64,000 nucleotides of DNA from Myotis daubentonii. Its lineage: Eukaryota; Chordata; Mammalia; Chiroptera; Vespertilionidae. Shown here one piece after another: positions 11,131-22,532 of the stretch (position 1 is its first letter; each line of letters starts with the position of its first letter). Made by a program: the position numbers and the translations under genes. The notes below the pieces were generated by a model that worked only from the letters and a program-made list of their open reading frames with translations, had not been told where the DNA came from and ran no database searches. The stretch lies in assembly GCF_963259705.1 (NCBI RefSeq), contig NC_081849.1, positions 58,872,093 to 58,936,092 on the forward strand, given 5' to 3'.

Positions 11131-12102
11131 GTAAGAGGCACCAGGGTAAAAGATGACCTCTTCCCTCCCCTTTAGCCCGTCCTCCTGCAGGAAGAAGCAT
11201 GAGAAAGAGTGGAATTGAATTTGTCAAGATTGCCTGCATTAAAAACTATAAGAATAAATGAGAGACTCAAATGTAAAGCTTTGACCTCACCTATCAGCTC
11301 TCCGCATTTAGTCTGCAAAGCATCTCAGGGAGTAAACACGGCATTGTTCAGCCAAGATACTAATGTCTACATTTTTGCATTTCAAAATTAATGTTACAGT
11401 AAAGCAATCCAGCTCTGCCATACTGTTTAATCATAACCTTTCTCTGGCTCATGTAATAATGGCTCTGTGAGTCCAGTCTGGCCTCTATTTAGTTTTTGAG
11501 TAGTGAGGCCTTGGGAAGATTTAAGGCAGAACATTTGTAAAAATAAAAAGCTATCCACAAGAGGGAGACAGATCCAAATAATTCCCTTGCAATGAGGTCA
11601 GTTCAAAATCAGGGTGTCGCAAGGTTGAAAACTGGATGGGTTGAACCGGAATTGTCAGCAGGATTGATTTGTTTAATGCTCAAAAGGGGCTTTTTAAAGA
11701 AGTTGGTTTTTCAAAATAGTGATTCAAAACGATCATTTGATGTGTTTAGTCACTTATAGGGTTCCCCGAGATTCTTGATGCTTAAAAGGCAGTGTTTTGT
11801 TTCCCAGCAGGATTTTGTTAAAGCTTAGAAAAAAGTTAGTATTAATTCTGGGACTCCCCTCTCTGCAAAAGCAATTAAGGAAATCATGGAAGGTCTTTTG
11901 AAAATTGGCAGTTTAATCAGGAGTTACAGAAGCTTCCTATGCCATTTTCTAACGCCCGTTTAGACTCTGGTTTCTTCTTGTCATAGGAAAACTTCATATG
12001 CTGTGACCAGTGGGGTTACTTCTTATTTTTTGCTAAATACGTTAGAAACATTAAAGGATACAGCTCTAAGCCAGCATCTGTTTCTGTCCGCCTGTGTTTC
12101 AG
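11131..12102 (+). other. HDAC9: HDAC9 intron 4
   Basis: 972 bp between the donor gtaaga and the acceptor cgcctgtgtttcag. No repeat, exon or RNA gene recognised. The lack of young repeats in an otherwise repeat-rich locus may reflect its small size. Confidence 0.9.
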
Positions 12103-12229
12103 GGGCAGTGGCAAGTACAGAAGTAAAGCAGAAGCTTCAAGAATTCCTGTTGAGTAAATCAGCAACAAAAGACACTCCAACTAATGGAAAAAATCATTCC
12201 GTGAGCCGCCATCCCAAGCTCTGGTACAC
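12103..12229 (+). CDS. HDAC9: HDAC9 exon 5: MEF2-binding segment
   Basis: 127 nt, entering with GG to complete the Arg codon split by intron 4, and leaving with AC of a Thr codon before the donor gtatgt. It encodes [19 protein letters not shown] and onward to RHPKLWY. The amphipathic segment [12 protein letters not shown] (about residues 146-157 counting the LQQ form) is the class IIa motif that docks in the hydrophobic groove of the MEF2 MADS/MEF2 domain and lets HDAC9 repress MEF2 targets. It appears intact and identical to the mammalian form that I know. Confidence 0.98.
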
Positions 12230-13260
12230 GTATGTGCAGTGTTCAGCTGTTTTCATTACCTGGGGATAAAGAACACAGGTTGTGTACTCAGCCCACCTGG
12301 GCCCAGATCTGGGGCTTGCCGGTTCTCAGCCATGGGGTGCTGGGTCCAGTTCTTGAATTCTCTACCATCCGGTTCCCCTCTCTGTGAATGAAGGATAATA
12401 ACAGAAGCAGCCCTCTCAGCCTGCTGGGGGCGTCCTATGAAATAATGTGGTAAAGTATGTAAACAGAGGTCAGGGCTTACCAAACGGGAGCGGGTATCAT
12501 CTCGAGGGCCAGGAAGGATATATGTTCTTCCCTCGATGAGTAACTGACAAGCGTGGGATGGGGCCTAGAAATGAATTCATACTTTGCATTTTTCTAGTCT
12601 CAGACGGCGCATCTGATATCTTTACAGTAATTTCTGAACATTTGACAGGTTGAGATTTCATTTTACTTGGCTTGCTATAAGATGGAGAGCTGAGCTATGT
12701 TTAAAAGTCCAGACTCTTTTTTTTTAATTTAAAACATAAAAGGGGAAGGAAAAGAAAGTGAAGGATGGTAACTAACTAAATCGAAGTCCTCAGTGACTAG
12801 TTTACCCCTGGGCATATCACCCGATTTCTTCCCTCCCTGTGAAATGAGAGTAGACTGGCTTCTGACACACAGTGGGCCATGAAAGACATTGTGGTATTGC
12901 AGTTTTTATGGACATCTTTTCCCAAGTCCAGTAAAGAGACACTGTATAGTACACAATTCTTTCTGCAAAACATACAGCAGGAGGTGTTTTTCAAAATCAG
13001 GACAAAACTTACAGGCAAAGCATATTTGGCTAATAAACTAATAGATAAAAGTTTAATTTCTCTCATTTTATAAATGTTTGCTTCATGACCATAGGATTTT
13101 ACAATTACATATTTTTAATCTCTCACATCATGAGGATAAGGAGTAAATATTTGATTACTCTGTTATAATGAAATTGTAAGCATCCCAGGAGTTCTATTGA
13201 AAGGGCTGTTGTAATCAACATCACAGCCTTTAAAAAGAAATGCAGTTTTATTACCTAAAA

Positions 13261-13621
13261 CTAGAGGCCTGGTGCACGAATTCGTGCATGGGTGGCATCC
13301 CTAGGCCTGGCTGGCAATCAGGGCCTATCAAGGCCATCTCGCCCAGTCCTGATAGGGGCTGGGCCGATTGGGGCCTGCCAGCAGGGGGGTGAGACAGAAG
13401 GAGGGACTGCGGGAGGTTGGCTGGCTGGGGGAGGGACCAGGAGAGGTTGGCCAGCCACAGGAGGTTGGCTGTGGGAGCACACTGACCACGAGGGGGCAGC
13501 TCCTGCATTGAGCATCTGCCCCCTGGTGGTCAGTGTGTGTCATAGCGACCATCAACTGGTCATTCCAGTCATTCAGTCATAACAGTTGCTTAGGCTTTAT
13601 ATATATGTTTGTATATATAGA
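13261..13621 (-). mobile_element. Non-autonomous Helitron (HeliBat-like)
   Basis: 361 bp, antisense to HDAC9. The 3' end (left) reads ctagaggcctgg and then the hairpin-forming tgcacgaattcgtgca. The 5' end (right) reads tatatataga, that is TC on the element strand. It lies between A (13260) and T (13622), the A/T target typical of Helitrons, with no duplication. It also carries the internal module atctgccccctggtggtcag shared by other copies here. No intact gene. Confidence 0.92.
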
Positions 13622-13699
13622 TTACAAACATAATTTATAAGTAATTCATATTCTTTCTTACTTAAAGCCTAGTTTAAGAAGAGAGACTTTTTAAAATCC

Positions 13700-13864
13700 T
13701 TAGCCAAAGATATGTTTATTGATTTTGGAGAGAGGAAGGAGGAGAGAGAGAGAGATACAAAGTGAGAAAAAAATATCTCAGTTGCCTCCTTTTCACACCC
13801 TGACCTGCAACTTTGTTGATGTACAGGACAATGCTCCAACCAACTGAGCCATATGGTGCTGGGT
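13700..13864 (-). repeat. Old diverged Ves-like SINE
   Basis: Minus-strand, decayed copy: ttgattttggagagaggaag at the left and ccaactgagccatatggtgc at the right. Much of the head is missing. Confidence 0.75.
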
Positions 13865-14692
13865 AAAGTTCTAGGAATTATGGAATCGGAATTTAATATT
13901 TTTTTGTAAGTTGAAATGTTTTTAAACCAGTTAATTCTTGAGAATGCAATTCAGATGAATCCCAGTAGAATAAGCACCTTGTTGGTGATAACAGGCCCCA
14001 TCCGTTGTTTTCTTCATATATAAAAATTATGGATGTTTACATCCACTGGCTAGTGTATGTCAGTCCTGTAAACTATTCTCCAGTTGCACAATTGCATCTC
14101 TTTCCCTGTACTTATGCAGAAAAGAGAAAGCATTTTGAGAAATCAGTTTTGTATTGAAGAAAGAAGCAGTCCCCAGTCTGCACCTTGGACTGGTATAAGT
14201 CAAGAGACCTGAGGCCGCCACAGTGCAGTCTTTTCCATAGAAAAGCTTCTCGTGCACTTTCACGTACTAGCTAGCAATTTTAAAAATGAAGTGCTTCCAT
14301 GTGATTGCTTTTACCTTGGTTGTTCTACATTATTGACTGAAAAGGATTTGGATGATGACTTTTTCACTAGTATGGCTCTTAAGAAAACATACACAGTAAT
14401 CTCAGATCCTCACAACTCAAGCTTGTGGTAAATTCTCTCTTTCAATAAAACAAACTCTTCTGTGTGACTGTGTGACCAACCAAGCACACATGGGCATCCT
14501 TGGGGATCCTGAATCATTGCGTAGCATACTGCTGTTGTGAACTCGGTTACATGAGGCTGTGGTTTGTACACACTAAAAAGAAAGAACATAAACACAGCTG
14601 AGACACGTGTACAGCATGTGCAACTGATTATTGCTGACCAACACGCAGGAAAAACTCCAGTGCAAGTGGTGACCCCTTCTTGTCTCTTCTAG

Positions 14693-14814
14693 GGCTGCCC
14701 ACCATACATCATTGGATCAAAGCTCTCCACCCCTGAGCGGAACGTCTCCGTCCTACAAATACACATTACCAGGAGCACAAGATGCAAAGGATGATTTCCC
14801 CCTTCGGAAAACTG
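14693..14814 (+). CDS. HDAC9: HDAC9 exon 6: linker up to the first 14-3-3 site
   Basis: 122 nt, entering with one G (completes Thr) and leaving with G of an Ala codon before the donor gtaagt. It encodes [18 protein letters not shown], then [20 protein letters not shown]. The final RKT forms the left half of the first 14-3-3 phosphosite (RKTASEPNL), which is completed 24.3 kb downstream in exon 7. The segment is Ser/Pro-rich and predicted to be disordered. It shows no change that would disrupt the frame. Confidence 0.98.
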
Positions 14815-14965
14815 GTAAGTGGGTTTGTTCTTGCATCACATACCTGTCCTTTCACTTTGCCTCTAGAAGAAAGTCAAAGGATTTGAATCAGAGAGCTATT
14901 ATGCCCTTCGCGCCCATGGCTCAGCATTAACAAGTGTGTGTTTGGTCGCAGGCATGTGCACATGT

Positions 14966-14969
<4 letters not shown>

Positions 14970-15011
<42 letters not shown>
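14970..15011. repeat. (CA)n microsatellite
   Basis: About 21 perfect CA dinucleotides, 155 bases past the exon 6 donor. Confidence 0.97.
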
Positions 15012-15013
<2 letters not shown>

Positions 15014-15969
15014 CTGTTGTTACAACGTGATTCAATCTGTAATTGAAGTACCTTTTGTAATTTAAAAGTTTATCATATTTGGATTTTAGTCAGATTATCT
15101 TATTAGCTATGAAGAGTAACATTAAGGGAAATAGAAATTTGATTTTTCAGAAAATTCTGATCTTTTCCATTAATGAGGACCTTTATAATTTTCACCATTT
15201 ATCTGATTTTCTGTTGGGCCTCAGTCATTTACCACAAAAATGGGAAGGATACAGTTTTCTTTTCAAGGTTTAAAGACCTTACATTTCAATTGTTTAAGTG
15301 GTGAAAATAGAAAAAGCCAAAGCTACCTTCTGAGTAAGTGACTTGCCTAATGTCTCATAGATTATAAGAGAACTCAGAGTAAGTTTTGTACCTAATAATC
15401 TTATGTAATTATATTAAAACTTTCTGCCTTGGGGAACTGGGACAGTGCAGCCTCCATTTGGAATTTAGCCAGCTGCCCTGTGGCTGTAAAGCCTGTGTCT
15501 GTTTCAATATCTTCTTCTCCTTTGTGAGCCCTCTGATATGTGCATTTTTAACATGTTAAATGCTCTTACCTCTATAATAAATATATTCTAAGACTTTAGC
15601 AAGATGTAAGCTTAAATAACATTCATGTACATTTTGTTCAAAAGTGTGTTATTTCTTTCAAATATGGCTCTTTAGAGAAAGTTGTGAATTTAAAAAATTT
15701 TATATCCACAGTGTGATCTGAACAGGTATTCATAGAAGATAATTTGGTCCATTGTATTTTACTCAGGTCTACTTGAAGAAGTATAGATCAATGTAATTTG
15801 TATATGAAATCTACGGAGAGAAAATGATTTTAAGTAATTTTATTTATTTTCCCAAGCAATTTTGAATGCTCAAAATGGGTATACATTGTAAAAACACGTG
15901 CTGAAGCTATTTTTTCTCATATAATTTACCTGTAGCAAAATGAAGATTTAGAAATAAAAATCAATCATG

Positions 15970-16035
15970 AGTAAGAATTTATTACTTAATGTCTATTGTA
16001 CCAGGCACTGGGAAGGATTGTCAATATTGCAAAGA
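15970..16035 (-). repeat. L2 LINE 3' fragment
   Basis: Short antisense L2-like segment (tctattgtaccaggcactgg). Weakly preserved. Confidence 0.5.
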
Positions 16036-18938
16036 AATCCATGTCTTTTTTTCTTTTAATAAGCCAAATATTTTGCCATTTCTCCTAGTAAAACAATAGA
16101 TACAGTAAAATACTTCAAGAAGGGTATGCAAAGGGAAGAATGAATTTTATGTATTGCACCAGAATTTAACACAATTATCTACAAATCAGGTTGCCTTTTA
16201 TATAAATAAACGTCTCTGGGATAAAAGGAAGAAAGCACAGAGTGAGTCTCCATGTATTTCTAAAACACAGAGTACAGTTTATGAAAATTGATCCATAAAG
16301 GACATGAGTTTTAGAGTGTGCGGTCTTTGATCTGCAGCCTTGACATTCACTTGCACCAATGGCTTGTGTAGGAACTATTGACAGAGATTATGTGAATATG
16401 GCCCCAGGTCTCGGGGCAGTGACTGGCATTCAAGAGCCCATGGAGTCACTAAAAGGAAAGAAAACACAAGTCCCCTTATGGCAGGAGGTTACCGATGAGT
16501 GATACAGTTACATTCACAGAGAAAGCCTTCTACCCTGCTGTGCACACAGCCTTTGAATGTATTCTTTCCACTGGGAGATTGAAAACTGACTGCAGAAGAA
16601 GTGGCCTTTGGAGTCAGTAAGCATCCAGAAAGAAAATCTGATGTTTTTAATACTGTAGGACAAGGACAAAAAAACCATACTTTGTGTCCCATTGTTTCCA
16701 TGAGAACAGTTTAGGATTTGTTCTCTCAGAAGAATGAATAGCAAGCTGTTAATTTATTCTTTCAGACATTCTCATCCCCAACAAAATTAAAAGAGAAATC
16801 CTGTTCACAATATGTTACAGAATTTCATTCAAAACTGTACTAATATGAAAGACATTTTCTGTGTCTATGTTTACCCAGTATTTTAAGTTTCTTCCTTTTC
16901 TATTGAAAATCTGATACTTAGGAAGGGTCAGACTATTGAATTGTAAAACCAAATATTCTCTGGCATCGTACCAATAGAATTATTGAGCAACCATTAATAA
17001 TTTTATCTCTATAGGGGCTTCAGAATATTTCATAATTCAGTTCCCATGATCTAAGAAAAGTATTATATAATTAAATACAGGTATTTTCCACACATAATCT
17101 AAAATACTTAGAGATACACCTCATTAATTACAATAGGCAGAACTCTTCCAACTTTTATAAATATAACCCATTGAGTATATTTCCACTCCACTGTGAGAAA
17201 GGTTAGATATATATTTGTACTAAAGAGAACATCGAAATACACTCAAATAATAATTTCAGTTCATCATTTGTTGTATTTTTGTGACCCCCAAGAGTTATTA
17301 CAAAAGAAAGTAATAAAATTTTACCATAATTACACATGTGTGATGATTGGGGAGACGGTATAATTTTTGCAGAAAGCTACACCATATTAAGTGAAATTTC
17401 GAGTAGTGGCGTTGATCATATAGTGAAGATACCAGGACAGTTATAATAGAGTCAAGCTTTCCTGTTGGGACCTGAGCATCATCCTCTGTGGTCTACTTGA
17501 ATATCATTGAACTGAATCTTAGATTTAAAGGAAATTGTTAAATAAGTGGATTTTCTAACTTTTGATCTGCATATAATACTAAATTCTTTCAGTTTCCTTT
17601 TACCCCACATCAGTACTGAATTACCAGTGTGTGTTAGCAAGATTTAAGGGAGTAAAGCTGAAACCAGAGTAAGAAAATCTTAATGACCTTTAAAAAGTGG
17701 CCCCAGGGGTGTCCCTTAAGCAGTGAACCCAATTTGGAACCTCTCTTGACCTCTTTGGACCCAGCCAGACAGTGACAACCTAGGAACAGTCAACCGTGGT
17801 GTCTCGTTTGCCTGCAGAAATCTGACCTTTGTCATACAAAGTGGACCTTTACTTCCTTCCCCTGAGGAGAATCAAAGTAGCTCATACCATGTGAGCATTT
17901 TGGAAGCATCAGAATGATAGGAATAGAATAGGTAGCTCTAATCAGGCCCATTTCTAAACCAAGGTTCTCTTAAATGGAGGAATTGAGAGTCTTTTACTCC
18001 TTTCTTAACAATGAACATCAAAGACCTTTATAATTAGTTGTGAAGGTGAGAATAAAAGAATTTTAAAACAATTTATTTTTCTAAGGCCCTTACTTCAAGT
18101 AGCACTCCCTTTTAGAATTACACTCTGTGATACTTTTCATTCTTTAACACAGCATTTGTTGATACTGAAATTTGGAATATTTTACTGAGCTTTCTGGTTT
18201 GGCTGCAAATAATATCATGCTATAGTAGGTGACTTTTTCCCCCCTAATATAGTATATTGCTGGACAGATAGTAAACTATAAAATAGGGAAAGAAAGCTTC
18301 TGGGTCCAGACACTTTTGAAATAGTCCATAATTCTAACAAAGATAGTACGTATGTGGTGACTTTGAACTGACCTTCAAAACCACTTGACGTAGATTCTGT
18401 TCCAACGAGTGTGTGCATATGTCTCATAAAACATTATGGTAAAAAGTTCTAGAGGTTTTATGCTCCATTATATTATTGGGGTCTTACCCAGTGAACTTTG
18501 CCTTCCTTTGAATGTTGCAGTCTTTCCATTTAATACTTCTGAACAAAGTGAGCTGGTTGGCAAGATTAACCTCTTAAAGTGCACAAGCCATATAAAGCTT
18601 GGCTTAGTCTAATAAGACTGTTCCAGCCCCACTGAAATATTCACTTTAATGGTCAGCAGCCCTAGAATAAGACTCAGAGGTGGAAAGGGTCCAAACATAA
18701 GTTAAGGCTTTGGAAGGCCAATGTCATTTTCCACATCCAGTAAATTGGAACGAAGGCAGAGATGAAATATATTCCCCTCAGTAAAGCAGTTAGAATTTAT
18801 GTTGTGGTACTTTGGTAACCCGTTCAAATTATTATAATCCAGAATAAATACCCAGGAGATTTTTTTTTAATGTTTTAAAACCTTTCTGTCATCTTCTTCT
18901 CTCTCTAGTTCTCTGTCTTTCTCACAATACACAGAGGT

Positions 18939-18974
18939 GTGTGTGTGTGTGCACATCTGGACACACACACACAT
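18939..18974. repeat. GT/AC-rich simple repeat
   Basis: A short (gt)n run, tgtgtgtgtgtgtgcacatc, is followed within 15 bases by (ac)n. The two could fold back on each other. Confidence 0.85.
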
Positions 18975-19149
18975 TTCTGCACAGATGGCACTTTTGCTTC
19001 TAAAAATATTCACCTACAATCTTAGTCCAGATTGACAAAAACTGGAATGCTTTTATATGTCTTAGGACCCTCATTTCCATTGTTGTGGCAATTCTTCTTG
19101 CCACAAAATTGGCAAGAATTATTGAAATATATTCTTTGTGATACATTTG

Positions 19150-19400
19150 CACCAGTTTTCCCAGAATTGAGAAGCAGTGTGGCACAGTACTACAGGCTTT
19201 GAATCCATCTACCAGTTTGAAATCTGGATCCTTAATCTTGGGAAATACACTCAATCTCTTTAGGCCACAATCCTCATCTGTAAAATAGGAATAATTGTTG
19301 TACTTGGTTCACACAGTTATTTTGAGAATTCAGTTGAGTAATGCATGGTATGCACTTCGAATCACAATTCTAGGACTTAGGGAGTGCTTAATAGTTTTAT
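19150..19400 (+). repeat. MIR SINE
   Basis: Sense MIR: gaagcagtgtggcacagtac, later atcctcatctgtaaaatagg and a tail with taatgcatgg. Reasonably long copy. Confidence 0.8.
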
Positions 19401-19439
19401 GTATGTATGTATGTATGTATGTATGTATGTATGTATGTT
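19399..19439. repeat. (GTAT)n microsatellite
   Basis: About ten perfect tetranucleotide units. Confidence 0.97.
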
Positions 19440-19442
19440 TTT

Positions 19443-19795
19443 AGGTAGACCCCAGTGACCAGACATTACATAACGTAATGTGATCATCCCAATAAATCCC
19501 GCACCCATCCAGCACCACGCCTAGTTATTAGAATATTATTGACTATATTCCCTATGCTGTAGTTTACATGCCCATGACTATTCTGTAACAACCATTTTGT
19601 ACTTCCCTTCATCTCCTTTGCCTATTCCCTGCAACACCCCTCCCATCTGGCAACAACAAAAAGTCCTCTGTATCCCTGAGTCTGTTCTGTTCTGCTTGTT
19701 CATTTTTTTTGTAGATTCAATTGTTGATAGATATGTGTTCATTGCCATTTTATTGTTCATATTTTTTATCTTAAAGAGTTTCACTTATTTGCATC
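19443..19795 (-). repeat. LINE-1 3' region fragment (antisense)
   Basis: Recognisable antisense LINE-1 3' sequence: gaatattattgactatattc, then acccctcccatctggcaaca, then ctctgtatccctgagtctgt. An open frame across 19597-20064 runs through this and the next SINE and is not a gene. Confidence 0.75.
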
Positions 19796-19885
19796 AGGCT
19801 AACACTAAATCTCTTACTGTTGAAAAGTTTTTGAAGTCTTACACTGTAACCTTTATTAATAAAACAAGTAAATTCAGGAGAAAGT

Positions 19886-20064
19886 ATGAAGTAGGAGGTC
19901 ACGTTTTGATTCCTGGTCAGGGCACACACCTGGGTTGTGAGCTCCATCCCCAGTGTGGGGCGTGCAAGAGGCAGCCGATCAATGATTCTTTCTCATTGTT
20001 GATGTTTCTATCTCTCTCTTCCTCTCCCTTGCTCTTTGACGTCAATAAAAAGAACTTTTTTTAA
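19886..20064 (+). repeat. Ves SINE, 5' truncated
   Basis: Sense copy lacking the start of the tRNA head. It begins near aggaggtcacgttttgattc and passes through tcagggcacacacctgggtt to a TC-rich stretch and gtcaataaaaagaac. Confidence 0.88.
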
Positions 20065-20221
20065 AGAAGGGGATAGAGCCCAGCATTACAGAGCCTGATA
20101 TGGTGGCCACGGGAGCAGCAGATTTGTTTCTGTCCTTTCCCATAGAAGGAACTCTAATTGATGCCGGGCTCACGAGGGCCAAACTGAGTACTCATTTCTG
20201 CCATTGACTTCATTTTTAAAT

Positions 20222-20865
20222 AACTAGACTTTAATTTTTAGAACACTTTTAGATTTACAAAAAAAATTTTTGAATAGATAGCCACTGATATTTAGATTGT
20301 CTCTATAGTTTTGTCCTCTTCAGAATGTCATATAGTTGGACTCATACAGTGTGTAGCCTTTTCAGACTGGCTTTTTTTACTTGACAATGTGCACTTAAGA
20401 TTACTCAGTATCTTTTTATGGCTTGAAAGCTCCCCCCCCCAGCTGAATAATATTGCATTGTATGGATGAACAAGTGTTTATTTATCGATTTACCTATTGA
20501 AAGATTATCTTGGTTCTTTCCAAGTGTTAGCAGTTACAAAGCTGCTATAAACACTCATGTGTAGGTTTTTGTGTGGATACAAGTTTTCAACTCAGTTAGG
20601 TAAATACGTAGGAATGTGATAGCTGGAACTTACAGAGAAACTGCTGTACCATTTTGCAAACTCACCAGCAGTGCATCCAACTTCCTGTTGCTCCACATAC
20701 TCACCAGCACTTGGTTTTTCAGTTTCACTTGTTTGGATTTCAACTATTCTAATAAATATGTAATGATTTCTCATTGTGGTTTTAATTTGTAATTTCCTAG
20801 CATTAGCAGGGAATATTTTTCTCCATCCCTTTATTTCTACTCTTTCTGTGTCTTTATATTTAAAA
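20222..20865 (-). repeat. Old LINE-1 fragment, left part (antisense)
   Basis: Antisense LINE-1-type sequence (tttttagaacacttttagat; ttacaaagctgctataaaca; caccagcagtgcatccaact). It ends at A 20865, directly against the Helitron terminus. The old repeat seems to resume at T 23136, so the Helitron block interrupted it. Confidence 0.75.
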
Positions 20866-22063
20866 CTAACTCCACCCGGCCACGCGTTGCTGTGGCTCAG
20901 TCTGGTTAAATGGAAAAGAAAGAAAAGAGAAAGCGCACATTTCTAATACATTTAATTTCACAATGCTTGTGGGTATACAGTATTTTTTGTTGTTCCATTG
21001 TCTGTGCAGATATAGAGATTGTCTGGTTTGCCGACTCTAGAACACGCAACATATAATTGTCCATGTGAGAAGCAATCCCTGTCTAGATCTAAGCCGCACA
21101 GTTCTAGAGATTGGCCCTGAGCTTTGTTGATGGTGATTGCAAACGCCAATCGAATTGGGAATTGCAGTTTCTTAAATTGAAATGGCATATCTGTTGGAAT
21201 CATAGGAATGAGAGGAATGAGGACATCTTCACCTTTGAAAGGTCCTGTCAAGATTGTTGCTTCTACGACGTTGCTCATTAATTTTTTTACTGCAAGCCGC
21301 ATGCCGTTGCAAAGCTTTGGCTGTTTGATATTTTGCAACATGATAATTGGCACGCTGATTTTCAATTGCAGTACGTGCGGTGGCATCCCTGGCAGATCGA
21401 GTGAATTCAAAAATTCTCTTGGATAATTAACTGCTTCATCTGCTTCCACAACAGTGTCGACGGACTTGTATGTGACTGCCTCGCTTTGAATGTTAGACTG
21501 AATAATATTGTTAAGTTCATAGACGTCTTTGTTCTTCGCCGCAAGAATAGCTAGTTCACTCAGCCAATCACGATTCTTATAATTGGTTTGAATATTGGGA
21601 AATACTTTTTCAACCAATTCTTCTTTTGACGTCACTAAATTGCAGAAGTTATGAGGCAATGAAATTCGTCCTGAGGTCAGATCACCCGGCACCTTTCAGT
21701 TCCCAATTTCCAGCAATTGATGTGAGAATATCTCAGCTGATCAATTGTTTTGCAGCTGGATACGCATATTTGTAGTTAATTTTATCTACAACTTATAATT
21801 GTAAACAGAAACATTGAAATGGAATCAAAATATTTAGTACAACGTGTGTTGCTTTGACGTCCAACAGATGGCACTGTTTTTCAAAAAAAGCATGTTTTTA
21901 CCTGTCACAGGTGTGACATCTATATAATAGTAGGTATAAGGGATATAAAAACGCGTGCATATTCGAATGCAATGTTGTGTCAAAATTTCAAAGCAATCGG
22001 TGAAGAACTTTCAGAGATTTAAGATTTTGAACAAACAAACATTTACGTTTTTATTTATATAGA
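20866..22063 (-). mobile_element. Helitron 1 of a tandem array, internally deleted autonomous type
   Basis: About 1.2 kb. The 3' end (left) reads ctaactccacccggccacgc on the + strand. This is a ctag terminus with one change, followed by a short hairpin (gccac...gtggc). The 5' end (right) reads tatttatataga, that is TC on the element strand. The left flank is A. It keeps about 370 bases of the 5' end, joined to the C-terminal part of the helicase gene (20958-21692) and the 3' end. The Rep nuclease part and most of the helicase are missing, so it cannot move on its own. Confidence 0.9.
20958..21692 (-). pseudogene. Helitron RepHel helicase, C-terminal remnant (244 codons, open)
   Basis: An uninterrupted 244-codon frame on the minus strand, far longer than chance in this AT-rich intron. 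It resembles the end of the Pif1-like superfamily 1 helicase domain of Helitron RepHel proteins, which unwind DNA for rolling-circle transposition. Residues 183-195 (AFAITINKAQGQS) fit the late helicase motif with conserved K-A-Q-G, and residues 211-220 (GQLYVACSRV) fit the final motif with the catalytic Arg. Residues 33-56 (NIQTNYKNRDWL onward) match the region before it. The Walker A and B motifs and the whole Rep/HUH domain are absent, so it can have no helicase or transposase activity as it stands. The Met at 21692 is only the first one available after the internal deletion, not a native start. Confidence 0.9.
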
Positions 22064-22532
22064 CTAGAGGCTCAGTACACAAAAATTTATGCACTCAGGG
22101 GGGAGGGGGTTACCTCAGCCCAGCCTGTGCCCTCTTGCAGTCTGGGACCCCTTAGGAGATGACCAACTGCTGGCTTAGGCCCGCTCCCTGGGGGATTGGG
22201 CCTAAGATGGCAATCAGATATCCCTCTGGTAGCCTGGCAGTCCTCGGGGGATGTCCACTTGCTAGCGGGGAGCAGGCCTAAACTGCAGTCGGACATCCTT
22301 AGCGCTGCTGAGGAGGCAGGAGAGGCTCCCACCACCACTGCTGTACTGGCAGCCATCAGCCTTGCTTGTGGCTGAGCAGAGCTCCTCCCATGTGAGAGCG
22401 CCCTGACCACCAGAGGGCAGCTTCTGCATTGAGTGTCTGCCCCCTGGTGGTCAGTGTGTGTCATAGTGACCAGTCATTCCCAGTCCTTCTGCTGTTAGGG
22501 TCAGTTTGCATATTACCTTTTTACTATATAGA
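22064..22532 (-). mobile_element. Helitron 2 of a tandem array, non-autonomous
   Basis: 469 bp. The 3' end (left) reads ctagaggctcagtacac and directly abuts the 5' end of Helitron 1. The 5' end (right) reads ttactatataga. It shares the module tgccccctggtggtcagtgt with the other copies. The interior is GC-rich (about 22090-22400) and of unrecognised origin. Frames across it are not genes. Confidence 0.9.

Larger units (their letters stand above)
12230..14692 (+). other. HDAC9: HDAC9 intron 5
   Basis: About 2.5 kb. Holds a HeliBat-like Helitron (13261-13621) and an old Ves SINE (about 13700-13864). The remainder has no repeat or gene that I recognise. Acceptor: cttgtctcttctag. Confidence 0.9.

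Noticed and set aside
10832..11239. A 135-codon antisense frame with many Cys and Ser.
   Set aside because: It is the complement of the CAG/GAA-rich exon 4 coding sequence. The low-complexity product is an artefact.
13251..13582. Several overlapping frames on both strands.
   Set aside because: They lie inside the GC-rich Helitron at 13261-13621 and match its repeated modules rather than a gene.
19597..20064. A 155-codon plus-strand frame.
   Set aside because: It crosses an antisense LINE-1 fragment and a Ves SINE. The product is a chance chimera.
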